NCBI GenBank assembly: GCA_015499995.1
Contig: JADNRV010000031.1
Location: 62,001-126,000, forward strand
Source of the DNA: Flammula alnicola
Lineage: Eukaryota > Basidiomycota > Agaricomycetes > Agaricales > Strophariaceae
DNA length: 64,000 nt
Direction of reading: 5' to 3'
This document shows, one piece after another, positions 35,523 through 46,367 of this stretch. Each line of letters begins with the position of its first letter. The stretch's first letter is position 1. The notes under the pieces are model-generated. The model did no database searches. It was given only the letters and a program-made list of their open reading frames with translations, and was not told the DNA's origin. The translations under genes were made by a program, and so were the position numbers.

Positions 35523-36404
35523 CTAGAATTCAGGTCTTAACTGGGATAATCACAACGGATCCTCGAGTTCAAACTTGAAGGGAGCACGTTTATATCTCGC
35601 TTCCCTCATGTTTAACTGGCATTCATTCCGAAGTTGTCATGCAGATATAATAGGCTAGAAATCTCCTCGGATTTGTATACAAGATTATATTTGAGCGTTA
35701 CATGGGTAGCGAATTCAGTCGAGTTTGACGGATGGATTGAAAGCATCGGGATCTGCAGTGGTGGTCACTCGGCCGTGTTGGCAGCAGTATAGTGGAATAC
35801 TTTTCGAAAGTTGGACACAGCCACTGGCACTCGCGATGAAATGAACCATGTTCTATGTTAACGTGTTACCCCCAAATTACCCCTGGCGACCACACAATCG
35901 CTCTCAAGGTACTCCAGGGAGATCGCCTTCGAAGTCTATGCACCGACCAACCAAAAAATACAAGAAAGCAATTACCACAGCTCCACAGGGCCCAGGCTGA
36001 TCTCCCAAACTCCCTTTCGACTCTGCCAATGTTGCTGTAGAATCCAACTCGTACATCCGCGATTTCGCTGACTCTGTGCTAGTGCGAGCCTCTTGAAGTC
36101 TTCAAGGCAATGGCGATGGATAAAAATTACTGTGCCATATTTGGCTGCAGTTTTTGGACCTGACATCGTGACGTGCGTGTCCACACGGGGCTCAAGCACA
36201 TTTGCTACTCACTTTTTCAACCTCTAACAACTCGCCCCAGCGCCATATGAGGATCAGTCTTGGATATAATTGACCTCCTCATATCAAACGGTCATAATCG
36301 CAGGGTACGCCATATAAATTGCTCTAGTTCTAGATAAATCTGACTTTCTTCACAGGCGTCATTCTTTCTACCACCTCTTATCCGAACCATCATTACAGCT
36401 CCTC
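35523..36404. other. Spacer between P450 copies B and C
   Basis: Holds the duplicated promoter segment (about 35880-36404). No coding exon seen. Confidence 0.55.
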
Positions 36405-39036
36405 ATGGTGTTTGTTTTTCTCGCTGAAGCTTTCACTCTATACGTCGTATCTTGGTTTCTCTGGAGAATATTCCGACAGGGTTTCAAGTTGGCACTAGAT
36501 AACGTTCCAGGTCCTCCTGCGAAATCGTTCTGGAAAGGTGAGGAATTATATCCTTCTGCTTGCTATTCAGAAGGGTTTTCTAAGAAGTTATAATCAAGGT
36601 TCTTTCCCGGACATTTTCAGCCTCGATGGATGGGCTTTCCACAAGGATATAGCCGAGAAATGTACGCAATTTTTGTACTCGTTCTCAGTTCGTATTGATG
36701 GTGGGCGTTCCAAATAGATGGCAGAGTTATCAAAATTAAGGCGTTTCTTGGGGTATGTTCCTTTTATCTGGTGCTGAGACTAAATTTCTAACGCCAAAGT
36801 TTAGGAAAATAAGCTCTATGTCTTTGACCCCAAGGCATTACACCACATACTCGTCAAGGTAGTGTACTGGCAGATGGAATGTCTTCTGATTCATGTTGTC
36901 GAACTTCATTGTAGGATCAAGATATGTTCGAGTCGGCATTCATTACGTATGTCTAGGACCTTTGAGAAGGAGGAAGTATTCATTCATTCAACTGTTTATT
37001 TATCAGACCGAACAGGATACTCTTCGGCGAAGGGGTTGTAGGAACACTAGGTATGTACCATTTTGTTGCCGACATCGGTGTAGCTTACGAAACTCCTTGT
37101 AGGCGAACAACACCGTAAGCAAAGAAAGATGCTCAATCCAGTGTTTTCTATTGCCCACATGCGTGAAATGAGTAAGTCGGGGCCCTCTACGTTTTGTATG
37201 CGATCCTAATAGAGCACATGCCAGTGCCCATATTCTACAACGTTACTTACAAGGTGCGCCAATTTCCGGCGCATAGCTTAGCGGAGGTCGACTTGGACTG
37301 ATGGTAGTGTTAGTTGCGCGCCGCGATCGCCAACAAAGTCAAGGACGGTCCTCGAGAGGTCTGTCGCTTCCTCTGATGCCCATTTCCGGAATCCTACTCC
37401 ATTATACTAGATCGAAATCATGTCCTGGATGACGCGAACCGCCCTAGAATTGATAGGTCAAAGTGGGCTCGGATATTCATTTGACCCGCTAACGGAAGAC
37501 GCCGTTCCCCACCCGTTTAGTATAGCGGCCAAGAAGCTCGTGTACGCTGTCTTCAAGCTTGTCATGAAGAAGCCGCACTGTTATTCATAATGCTATTCGC
37601 AGACCTACCTTCGCGAAAATGGCGTTCTCGTCGACCTATCTCCTCGCACCATTATCGAAGATCGGCACTCCCAAGTTCCAGCGTTTTGTCATAGATATTC
37701 TTCCGTGGAAGAATCTCCATGAAGTCAGGGATGTCGTTGACGTACTCCACAACACTTCGGTTGAAATATTCGAGTCGAAGAAGAAGGCTTTGGTCGAAGG
37801 TGATGAAGCTCTTGCTCACCAAATTGGTCAAGGGAAGGATATCATGAGCATTTTAAGTACGTATCGTCATTTTATGTCGTGGATAAATCTTAAAGATGAC
37901 GGGTCTTCAGTGAGAGCAAACATGTCCACCTCACAGGAAGATAGTTTGACCCGAGAAGAGCTTTTAGGTCAAATAACGTATGTTTCATACTTAATCTGTC
38001 TTAATAATTAGTCTGAACGTATGTATGCACCGGCTTGAAGATCATTAACCTTTGCGGCCATGGATACGACATCTGCTGCATTGTCTCGCGTACTTCACCT
38101 TCTTGCAACACACCAAGATGTACAGGACAAGCTGCGCAAAGAAATCAAAGAAGCCAAGGAAGAAGAGAATGGTGATTTGCCTTACGATAAATTGGTTTCA
38201 TTGCCATATCTCGATGCAATTTGTCGGGAATCCTTGAGACTGTGCGTCTTGATACACCCAGCCGTTCACTGATGAATAATATGAAATGCCAGTCATCCAC
38301 CTCTCACCTATGTAAGGAGAATGTGGGTCTTTATGTCCAATTTTTTCCCCCATTCCTACGGCTATTCTCATAATTTTTGTAATTTGAAAAGCGCTCGCCA
38401 GGATGTCTTGCTCCCTCTTTCTACGCCTATCAAAGGATTGGACGGCCAAGAAATGGGTGAAATTCCTATTCCCAAAAACACAGATGTCTTCGTCGGAATA
38501 ATGGCATCCAATCGCAACCCTGAACTATGGGGCCCAGATGCTGACGAATGGATACCAGAAAGGTGGCTCAGCCCTTTGCCAGAGACATTGACCGCTGCAA
38601 ATCTTTCAGGCATCTACTCTCACCTGTAAGTAGACTATTCGTTCTGAGCTACATAATGCTTCTGACTGTGCATTCATAAATGTAGCATGACGTTCATCGG
38701 AGGCGGCAGAGCGTGCATGTGAGTTAATTGAAGCGACATCTATCCAGCGTTACAGATCTTGACGCTAACGACGTGTATCTCTCCAAGTGGATTCAAATTC
38801 TCGCAGCTGGAGATGAGTAAGTCCAAATTTCAGACTCCCTCGCAACCTTACGAACATATGCATGGAATTTTTCAGAAGCGGTGTTATTGCTGTTAATCGA
38901 ATCCTTCCGATTCTCGCCCTCCAAGAAGGAAATATTTTGGCAAATGACGGCAATTACAACGCCTGCTGTGGTAGGCGGTAAGAGCAATTTCCCTCGACTT
39001 CCTATCACTGTGGAGCGCGTAGATATGGCAACGTAG
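36405..39036 (+). CDS. Cytochrome P450, copy C
   Basis: Sister of copy B with the same exon plan. Anchor MVFVFLAEAFTLYVVSWFLW at ATG 36405, hinge NVPGPPAKSFWKG, helix C EQHRKQRKMLNPVF, GQSGLGYSFDPLTEDAVPHP, I-helix FAAMDTTSAALS, K-helix ESLR of DAICRESLRL, PKNTDVFVGIMASNRNPELW, PERW and the haem loop TFIGGGRACIGFKFSQLE. It ends VERVDMAT. All donors seen are GT. Relative to copy B the exon DQDIFEETSTFIA is two codons shorter (DQDMFESAFIT). Like copy B, it uses a GTACGC donor (37542) upstream of the place where copies A and D splice. About 520 residues. I see nothing preventing expression; substrate unknown. Confidence 0.9.
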
Positions 39037-39228
39037 CTAGCATTATGGTGCTGTCTTGGACAAACTTTATATATAGCATCTCGGATGGATCCTAGTCGGA
39101 TTGGAGTCATTGGACTCGGAGCTCAAGCCTAAACTTGAAGGAGGCAAGTTTCTTGCTCCCCTCGATTTTACAAGCGAGTACCCAGTGCGCTGTTGGATGA
39201 CGTCAGCTATTATGCGCTCGCAATCTTT

Positions 39229-39895
39229 GGTTTTCCCATCAATAGTCTGGGTATTTTCACGGTCAGAAGTAAGAAAAAGAATTCAAAAAAAGAGGAAAAG
39301 AGGGAATTCACTGGACAGCTCTGATCCCTTCAGGGATTTTTCCTAGCTTAAATTAGCTTTAAATTTCATTTCTGCCATCTACAAAATGTCGAAAAATGCC
39401 TAGCGCCCATTCTGCACGCAGCCGGATAGATTTTGAGTGACTTTCAGGTATTGTTTTTTGAATATTGCGCTCAATAACCCATTTTATCTGTCAAAAATTT
39501 CCCCAGCCATTTCAGTTACTAATGTAAAGTATGTCTAATTTTTTCAACTGTTTCCGTAATTTATTTGAGCCTCTATCGAGTGCGCAAGAGCCGATCCAGC
39601 AGGAGCAAGGAGTCTCAGACGCGCGGGAAAATATCACGTGAGTTATCTGCCATGGCAGATAACTTTCTGAGTGGCAGATAACTAATTTGCGAAATGTGAG
39701 CCTTTCATTGGACAAAAAATAATTCTGAAGAGATAGAAATTTTAAATAACACATTACTTGTGTGCGACCAACTTTTTACAGCTCGGAGGATATATTCGAT
39801 GCCATAATTCACGACACTTCGTCGGCTTTCGTCATAAAGTTATCTTCCCGGAGCTTGCCGGGCAGATAAATACCCAGACTATTGATCGGTCAACC
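39229..39895. mobile_element. 667-bp non-autonomous TIR element, first of a tandem pair
   Basis: Begins GGTTTTCCC and ends GGTCAACC. The 19-bp inverted repeat ATCAATAGTCTGGGTATTT is at 39238-39256 and its exact complement at 39868-39886. The outer 9 bp match imperfectly. The left flank CAATCTTT (39221-39228) recurs right of the second copy (40569-40576), an 8-bp target duplication. Inside is a perfect 22-bp palindrome (39642-39663) built from GGCAGATAAC, which recurs as single motifs near the right end. No transposase is encoded. TSD length and subterminal repeats fit hAT or KDZ superfamilies. Confidence 0.8.
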
Positions 39896-39901
39896 CAATC
39901 T

Positions 39902-40568
39902 GGTTTTCCCATCAATAGTCTGGGTATTTTCACGGTCAGAAGTAAGAAAAAGAATTCAAAAAAAGAGGAAAAGAGGGAATTCACTGGACAGCTCTGATCC
40001 CTTCAGGGATTTTTCCTAGCTTAAATTAGCTTTAAATTTCATTTCTGCCATCTACAAAATGTCGAAAAATGCCTAGCGCCCATTCTGCACGCAGCCGGAT
40101 AGATTTTGAGTGACTTTCAGGTATTGTTTTTTGAATATTGCGCTCAATAACCCATTTTATCTGTCAAAAATTTCCCCAGCCATTTCAGTTACTAATGTAA
40201 AGTATGTCTAATTTTTTCAACTGTTTCCGTAATTTATTTGAGCCTCTATCGAGTGCGCAAGAGCCGATCCAGCAGGAGCAAGGAGTCTCAGACGCGCGGG
40301 AAAATATCACGTGAGTTATCTGCCATGGCAGATAACTTTCTGAGTGGCAGATAACTAATTTGCGAAATGTGAGCCTTTCATTGGACAAAAAATAATTCTG
40401 AAGAGATAGAAATTTTAAATAACACATTACTTGTGTGCGACCAACTTTTTACAGCTCGGAGGATATATTCGATGCCATAATTCGCGACACTTCGTCGGCT
40501 TTCGTCATAAAGTTATCTTCCCGGAGCTTGCCGGGCAGATAAATACCCAGACTATTGATCGGTCAACC
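39902..40568. mobile_element. 667-bp non-autonomous TIR element, second of the tandem pair
   Basis: By eye it differs from the first copy at a single base (A at 39811, G at 40484). The copies are joined by CAATCT (39896-39901), which is the target duplication lacking its last two T residues. The palindrome lies at 40315-40336. The copy ends just before the right target duplication CAATCTTT. Confidence 0.8.
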
Positions 40569-40576
40569 CAATCTTT

Positions 40577-41164
40577 GGCTAAGACTGAAAGGCCCGGACA
40601 AACAAGGACAAATCAAAACACGTAAATGGCTATCAGTAACTTTCTTATAATAAGTCTCCCATATCTTACTCATCCCTGGGTGTATCCTCAAATCGTTCTG
40701 CATCTCGGTAGGTTTGAAGTAGTAGATACACTTTATCTAAGAAATTTTACGAAAATCATCATATCTTTAGAGTTTTGGACCACGACAAAATCATGGCTGG
40801 ACGAGGCTGGACGTCGGGCGGTTTCACCCGACGCCCCGGGCCGGCGAGAACTCACACATGGAGGCGAAGCGGGTTCGACATTTCCCTTCCTTCTAATCTT
40901 ACATTCATTGCATCTGCCCTTTCACCTTCATCAAAACTCCGTGTATCAATACAGTACTAAATCCTTCATTCATGACTTATTCGCCCCTCCGGTTACTTTC
41001 CTTCCTTTTCTTATCTTGTCTTATTGGTTCTTTTCTTCTCTTTCATTGTAGCCTAACTTTCTACTCCCCGCATTCTATCACGATGAGCTGGCGAGGTCGC
41101 TATATAGTTATAGTTACCTGAGTTGCTTATGTAACGTAGTCAGCCAATTACATTCTCAATTCTC
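40577..41164. other. Non-coding between transposon copies
   Basis: No gene supported. It contains a short GC-rich patch near 40795-40860 encoding no known motif. Confidence 0.4.
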
Positions 41165-41990
41165 AATTACCATACTACTGGGTATCCGAAAGAGGAAAAA
41201 GAAGCAAAAAGAAGGAAAAGAGAGAGAGAAAGAGGGATTTCACAGAAATGGATGGAATTTTTTTCTCCAATTGATATCCTAGCCTGATTCCGTGATTCTA
41301 TCAATTTTTCTGATTTTTAGCTCTTTTTTCCGGCGCGCTTTGCGCGCATGAAGCTCGAGAATTTGCTGTTTCCGAGCAGGTATGAGACATAATTTGACCT
41401 ACAACCTTCATTAATTTACCTATGGACCTGCAATTAATTATGAGTATTTCATGTATATATCTAAACCTTTTGAACACAAAAACCCATAGGCCATCTGCCA
41501 AAACTGGGCGGAAAAGGGCTCTCGAGGAGGGGATGGCAAATAACAGCCAGCCAAATATGGTAATGGCAGATAACATTGGCCGTGGCAGATAACATCTCGA
41601 CGTCTTCCACAGCTCAAGGCGAAAATTAAAGAAATTTGAAGAGACAAATATTTCATTTACATTCTAAGCTACACCCATGCAAAATTCCAAGGCTCAAGGA
41701 TGAGATTTGGGTGCGTGAATTGACAAATAGTCATTTGAGACACCGTGAGAGACAAATTTGGCTGTGGCAGATAACATTCTCATTTATTACACCGTTTTAA
41801 GGCCAGCTAAAAAAATTCTAAAGAGACAAATTTTCTTAAAACATGCATAGCTACGCTCCTGCAAGATTTCTTGGTGCAGGGTACAGTTTTGCGTCCAGGA
41901 GGTCGACAACAACACTCGAGAAATGGCATTTCGGGGTTTGCCGGGCAGATAACATACCCAGCACTGTGGGCGGTAAACCGCGAAGCGAGC
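41165..41990. mobile_element. Diverged relative of the 667-bp element
   Basis: Its left end (ACTGGGTATCC, then an A/G-rich stretch with AAGAGGGATTTCACAG) and right end (CGGGCAGATAACATACCCAG, then CACTGTGGGCGG) match the layout of the 667-bp element. It carries at least four GGCAGATAAC motifs (around 41564, 41582, 41765 and 41945). The terminal repeats are imperfect and no target duplication was found, so it is an older copy; limits are approximate. Confidence 0.55.
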
Positions 41991-42399
41991 CTTATGCCAG
42001 GTTGGCGGATACGTAATTACACACGTAAGACTCATCTAAAAGTTCCATTATCAAGATTGAGCTGCTAGTCCACGCCTCAACGTTCCTCAACCCCGGCAGC
42101 CCCCACACCTGCCCGACAGCTAATCCTGCAATCTCACGAGACGTCGTCCGAGGTCTCGAATGTAGGATTAAATTAGGCAGGGACGTAGCTTTTGGTCAAT
42201 CGTAATGAGCGATTACAATAGCCACCACTCGAGGAACCATGTCCGGCCCCGCGAGCGGCGAGGTTGCTTCCTTCGCATGCTTTTTGTTGGGACAGATGTT
42301 CCTTTGACGCATTGACAGGCGATGCTATTGTACACCCGTATAGTACATTCACTTTGCTCCCAATGCCTTGAATGACGAGACTGCAATGATTCATAAATT

Positions 42400-43080
42400 C
42401 TCCTGTAGGCCTTCCTTATCAAATATGGGGCTCTCGTTGAGCTATTTGCCATGCCTGTTGTCCAACACTGATCTTCCTTCGGCATTTCAACCGTTCTTCG
42501 ATGGCCATGGGAAAATCTCCATGATGATGTCAGCGATACTTGGGTATGCTCTACAATACTTCGGTCAAAAATTTGGAGTCAAAGAAGGCATTCACGAAAG
42601 ACGATGACGCTCTTGACCAAGGGAAGGACGTTACGAGTGTGAGCATTCAAAGTATGTACGTGACATATCTTTTTTTTTTTTTTTTTGGAAAGCTACATCT
42701 GGAAGGCGACAGATTTACTCAATGAGGGACACGAGTGCAACGGCGGAGGATAGGTCGTCTCAAAAAGAGTTATCGGGCCAAATGACGTGAGCTTTGTGTT
42801 GTTAAAGAGACTTTCTAGGATCGCTGATTTTAGCAGCTGTGTCCTCACAACACTGACGTCTTCCGTCGGCATCCAGGCTTACAATTGCAATGTACCCTTC
42901 AAACGCCTCTCAGCCACAGTACCGACTCCTACACTTGTTCTACTGCTCGGAAAATAATCCCGGATTTCATCATCAAAGTCAGTCATCATCCCACGTCAGG
43001 CTTCTCTCCACGGTTGATAACATTTTGGCTATGTGCGCAGGTTCCAATGAGATCTCGATCTGGGCGTCGTAGTTCTCACT
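42400..43080 (+). pseudogene. Decayed P450 fragment
   Basis: Translation shows LYNTSVKNLESKKAF, DDDALDQGKDV, then (after an intron-like gap with a T-run near 42670) MRDTSATAEDRSSQKELSGQ. These align with LYNTSVEIFESKKKAL, GDEALANQVGQGKDI and VRANMTASKEESLTRDELLG of copy D. The rest is scrambled by substitutions and indels. The I-helix region is barely recognisable and no K-helix or haem loop remains. It is a dead paralogue of the array just upstream of copy D. Confidence 0.7.
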
Positions 43081-43348
43081 TGTGCTCCTTTTACTCTTTT
43101 TAGGGAAATTTACACGAAATCCAGCGCGTGGTACCACGGTCTTGGTCCTCGTGACTCCGGAATTTGCTGGATGTCCGTCGTAAACGTCTACACGGCCTCT
43201 TCCTGAGCCTGCTTCGACCCAAGAAGCGAAGGCGGCATATACATACAGTCGAAGAGACAAACAAACCACGTTTCTCATGCTTCCTGAAACATATAGACCT
43301 TTGACTTCCTCGAGTAACTTATCTATCCAAGATTTCCTCTGGCCCACT

Positions 43349-45972
43349 ATGCTTATCCTTTTCGTCGAAGCGCTCTCTCTATATGTAATAACATGGGGTC
43401 TATGGAGAACATTTCGGGGGCGTTTCTTCAAGTCGGCTCTCGATAACATAGCGGGTCCTCCTGCGAAATCCTTCTGGACAGGTACTAGTAACAGATCTTA
43501 TGTTCCACTTTCTAAATATTTACAGAGGGTTTTCGTAGGTGTTTTCCCCCAGGTTTTCAACAATAATGCATGGGAATTTCACAAGGAAATGACTGCAAAG
43601 TGTAAGAGAGTCCCTATATCGTTGAAATCTATAGTGAATTCTGAATATCTTTGTGAATAGATGGCAGCGTTATCAAGCTTAAAGCGCTTTTAGGCGTACG
43701 TTCACCATGTCGTTAAGAGTACTATTTTAGAGTATCTGACCTTGACCTTTAGAAAAACGAACTATTTATCTTCGACCCTAAGGCACTACATCATATTTTC
43801 ATTAAGGTCAGGATATAGCTTGAAGAACTTTTCATTTTATCTCATCATATCTCGTTCTAGGACCAATACATATTCGAAGAAACAGCCGAATTTATCCAGT
43901 ACATTGTCATTTTATAGGATGATGCCGTATATTAATTTCTCTGTCTCAGATCGAATAGAGTTCTGTTCGGTGAAGGGTTATTAGGAACTCTCGGTAAGCA
44001 CTTAACTATGTCGGTGCAGTTATGGCTCTCAACGAAGATCCTATCGACCTCCAGGGGATCAGCACCGCAAGCAAAGAAAGATGCTGAACCCAGTGTTCTC
44101 GATTGCGCATATGCGGAACATGGGTATGTCGGATCTATCTTCGATATTATTGAAACGGTACTGATAAGCACGACTTGTAGTTCCCACGTTCTACGACATA
44201 ACTTACAAGGTATGCCTTCAGATAATTCCTAGGACGTTCTTCTCACTTTACTGCTAGCTTCGGGATGCATTTTCCAACAAGGTCAAGGATGGACCTCAAG
44301 AGGTCCGCATATTTTCGTCAATTTTGGGGTCATAAAGCCAACCTCAATTTATCTTAGATCGAAGTTATGAACTGGATGACGCGAACCGCGCTCGAGTTGA
44401 TAGGTCAAAGCGGCCTTGGGTACTCTTTCGACCCACTGACGGAAGATGCCGTCCCTCACCCATTCAGCAAGGCGGCAAAGAACATTGCGTTTGTGACCCT
44501 TTGGACTTTAATGTATACTTGAAAATTTCTCACTGACTCAACGTTCGCAGACCCATTATATTCAAAATGAGAGTCGCATGGGCTCTTTTGCTACCCCCAC
44601 TCTCCAGGATTGGGCCTCGCAAATTCCGTCGTTTTGTCGTAGATATCCTTCCGTGGAAGAATGTCCGTGAACTCAGGGACATTGTGGACATACTCTATAA
44701 CACTTCAGTCGAAATTTTCGAGTCAAAGAAGAAGGCGTTGGCCGAAGGCGACGAGGCTTTGGCCAACCAAGTTGGACAGGGGAAGGATATCATGAGCATT
44801 CTCTGTACGCATTCACTGCTTCTCTTTCCCAAATTTTGTTCAGAAACTAATGCATATACTCAGTGAGGGCAAACATGACCGCCTCAAAAGAAGAAAGCTT
44901 GACCCGAGATGAGTTATTAGGTCAAATGGCGTAAGGATTAGTTTCCGTCTTCATGCTCGTTAAATACTAACCCCCAGTCTGAAGAACATTAATATTTGCC
45001 GCTATGGATACGACTTCCAGTGCATTGACACGGCTACTGTACCTCCTCGCCACGCATCAAGATGTACAGGACAAGTTGCGCAAAGAAATCAAAGAGGCCA
45101 AAGAAGTGGAGGGGGGAGATTTACCGTACGACAAACTAGTTTCTTTGCCATATCTCGATGCGATTTGTCGAGAAACTCTTAGACTGTACGTCTTGCCATT
45201 TCCGTTTCCTGATTCCAACGAGCAGCTAAGTGACCTTACCCCCAGGCATTCGCCAGTTACGATGGCAAGCAGAACGCATGTCACTGAATCTAGTTATGTT
45301 CCGCCCAGCATTGATGACATCTTTTCATTTAAACAGGGCTCGACAGGATGTTGTGCTTCCTCTCTCCAACCCCATCAAAGGATTGGATGGTCAAGAAATT
45401 CAAGAAATCTTCATTCCCAAGAATACAAATATCCATGTCGGAATTATGGCTTGCAATCGCAATCCTGAATTATGGGGACCGGATGTCCTCGAGTGGAAAC
45501 CTGAAAGATGGCTTGAACCTTTGCCGGATACATTGATTGGCGCGCACCTTCCAGGCATTTACTCTCATCTGTAAGTCGCTTATTCGAAGACTTGATGTTG
45601 TGGTTTTCTAAATAGCTCGTAGTATGACGTTCATCGGCGGAGGCAGGGCCTGCATGTAAGTTCATTTCTGACAAAAATATCCACTGTCTTGCAGGTCATG
45701 ACTTTAACGGTTACTTCTCAGCGGATTCAAGTTCTCCCAATTAGAAATGAGTATGATCATCTTATAAGCCCTTTCAAGAACATCTCGAGTCTTATGCTTT
45801 TTTTTCCACCCAATCTTCAGAGGTGGTGCTTTTGCTCTTGATCGAATCGTTCCGTTTCTCTCCCACCAAGGATGAAATAGCCTGGCAAATGACTGGACTT
45901 ACAACGCCGATCGTAGTAGGCAGGAAACCCGAGGTTCCTCAACTCCCCCTTCTCGTGGAACGTGTGGTGTAG
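43349..45972 (+). CDS. Cytochrome P450, copy D, with one GC-AG intron
   Basis: Full-length P450. ATG 43349 gives the anchor MLILFVEALSLYVITWGLW, hinge NIAGPPAKSFWTG (Ala where the others have Pro), NAWEFHKEMTAK, FDPKALHHIFIKDQYIF, helix C DQHRKQRKMLNPVFSIAHMR and TALELIGQSGLGYSFDPL. Then the I-helix FAAMDTTSSALT, K-helix ETLR, GIMACNRNPELWGPDVLEW, PERW and haem loop TFIGGGRACIGFKFSQLE, ending VERVV. The intron after HSPVTMASRT has donor GCATGT (45276-45281) where the other copies have GT. Joined to the acceptor AACAG at 45336 it restores ARQDVVLPL in frame. It is nearest in sequence to copy A, about 42 kb away at the left end of the window. Confidence 0.88.
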
Positions 45973-46367
45973 TGGGAGCGGGATTCAACGAGCCTCAAAG
46001 TTATGTTTTTAAAGTACTTTCTGAGCATAGGAACTGTTTTGTTTTGTTTTGAATGAATCTAGCTTTTCTGTTTTCCTCCTCGTCCTCTACTTGCACCTGC
46101 TATTATGTAAGAGTATAGAGTTTGTGTTTAAGTACAATTTATGTCTACTTGAGCGGTATATAGTAGCAGTGGGATAGTGTATCTACAATGACTCTGAAAT
46201 CACATCGCAGGCCCAAACTCTAGCCCAGATCTAAATAGATCCTTATTCGAAAATATGACAATAGTTGTTGCGGTTATGTGCTCCCGCAAAGTCCTCTTCC
46301 GCGACGCTATGACCGGTGCTATATGCGTCCACGTCAAAGCCTCATCGAAGACTGTTTTGAGCGCTTA
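45973..46367. other. Short intergenic stretch
   Basis: AT-rich spacer between convergent copy D and the glycosyltransferase-like gene; nothing else seen. Confidence 0.45.
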
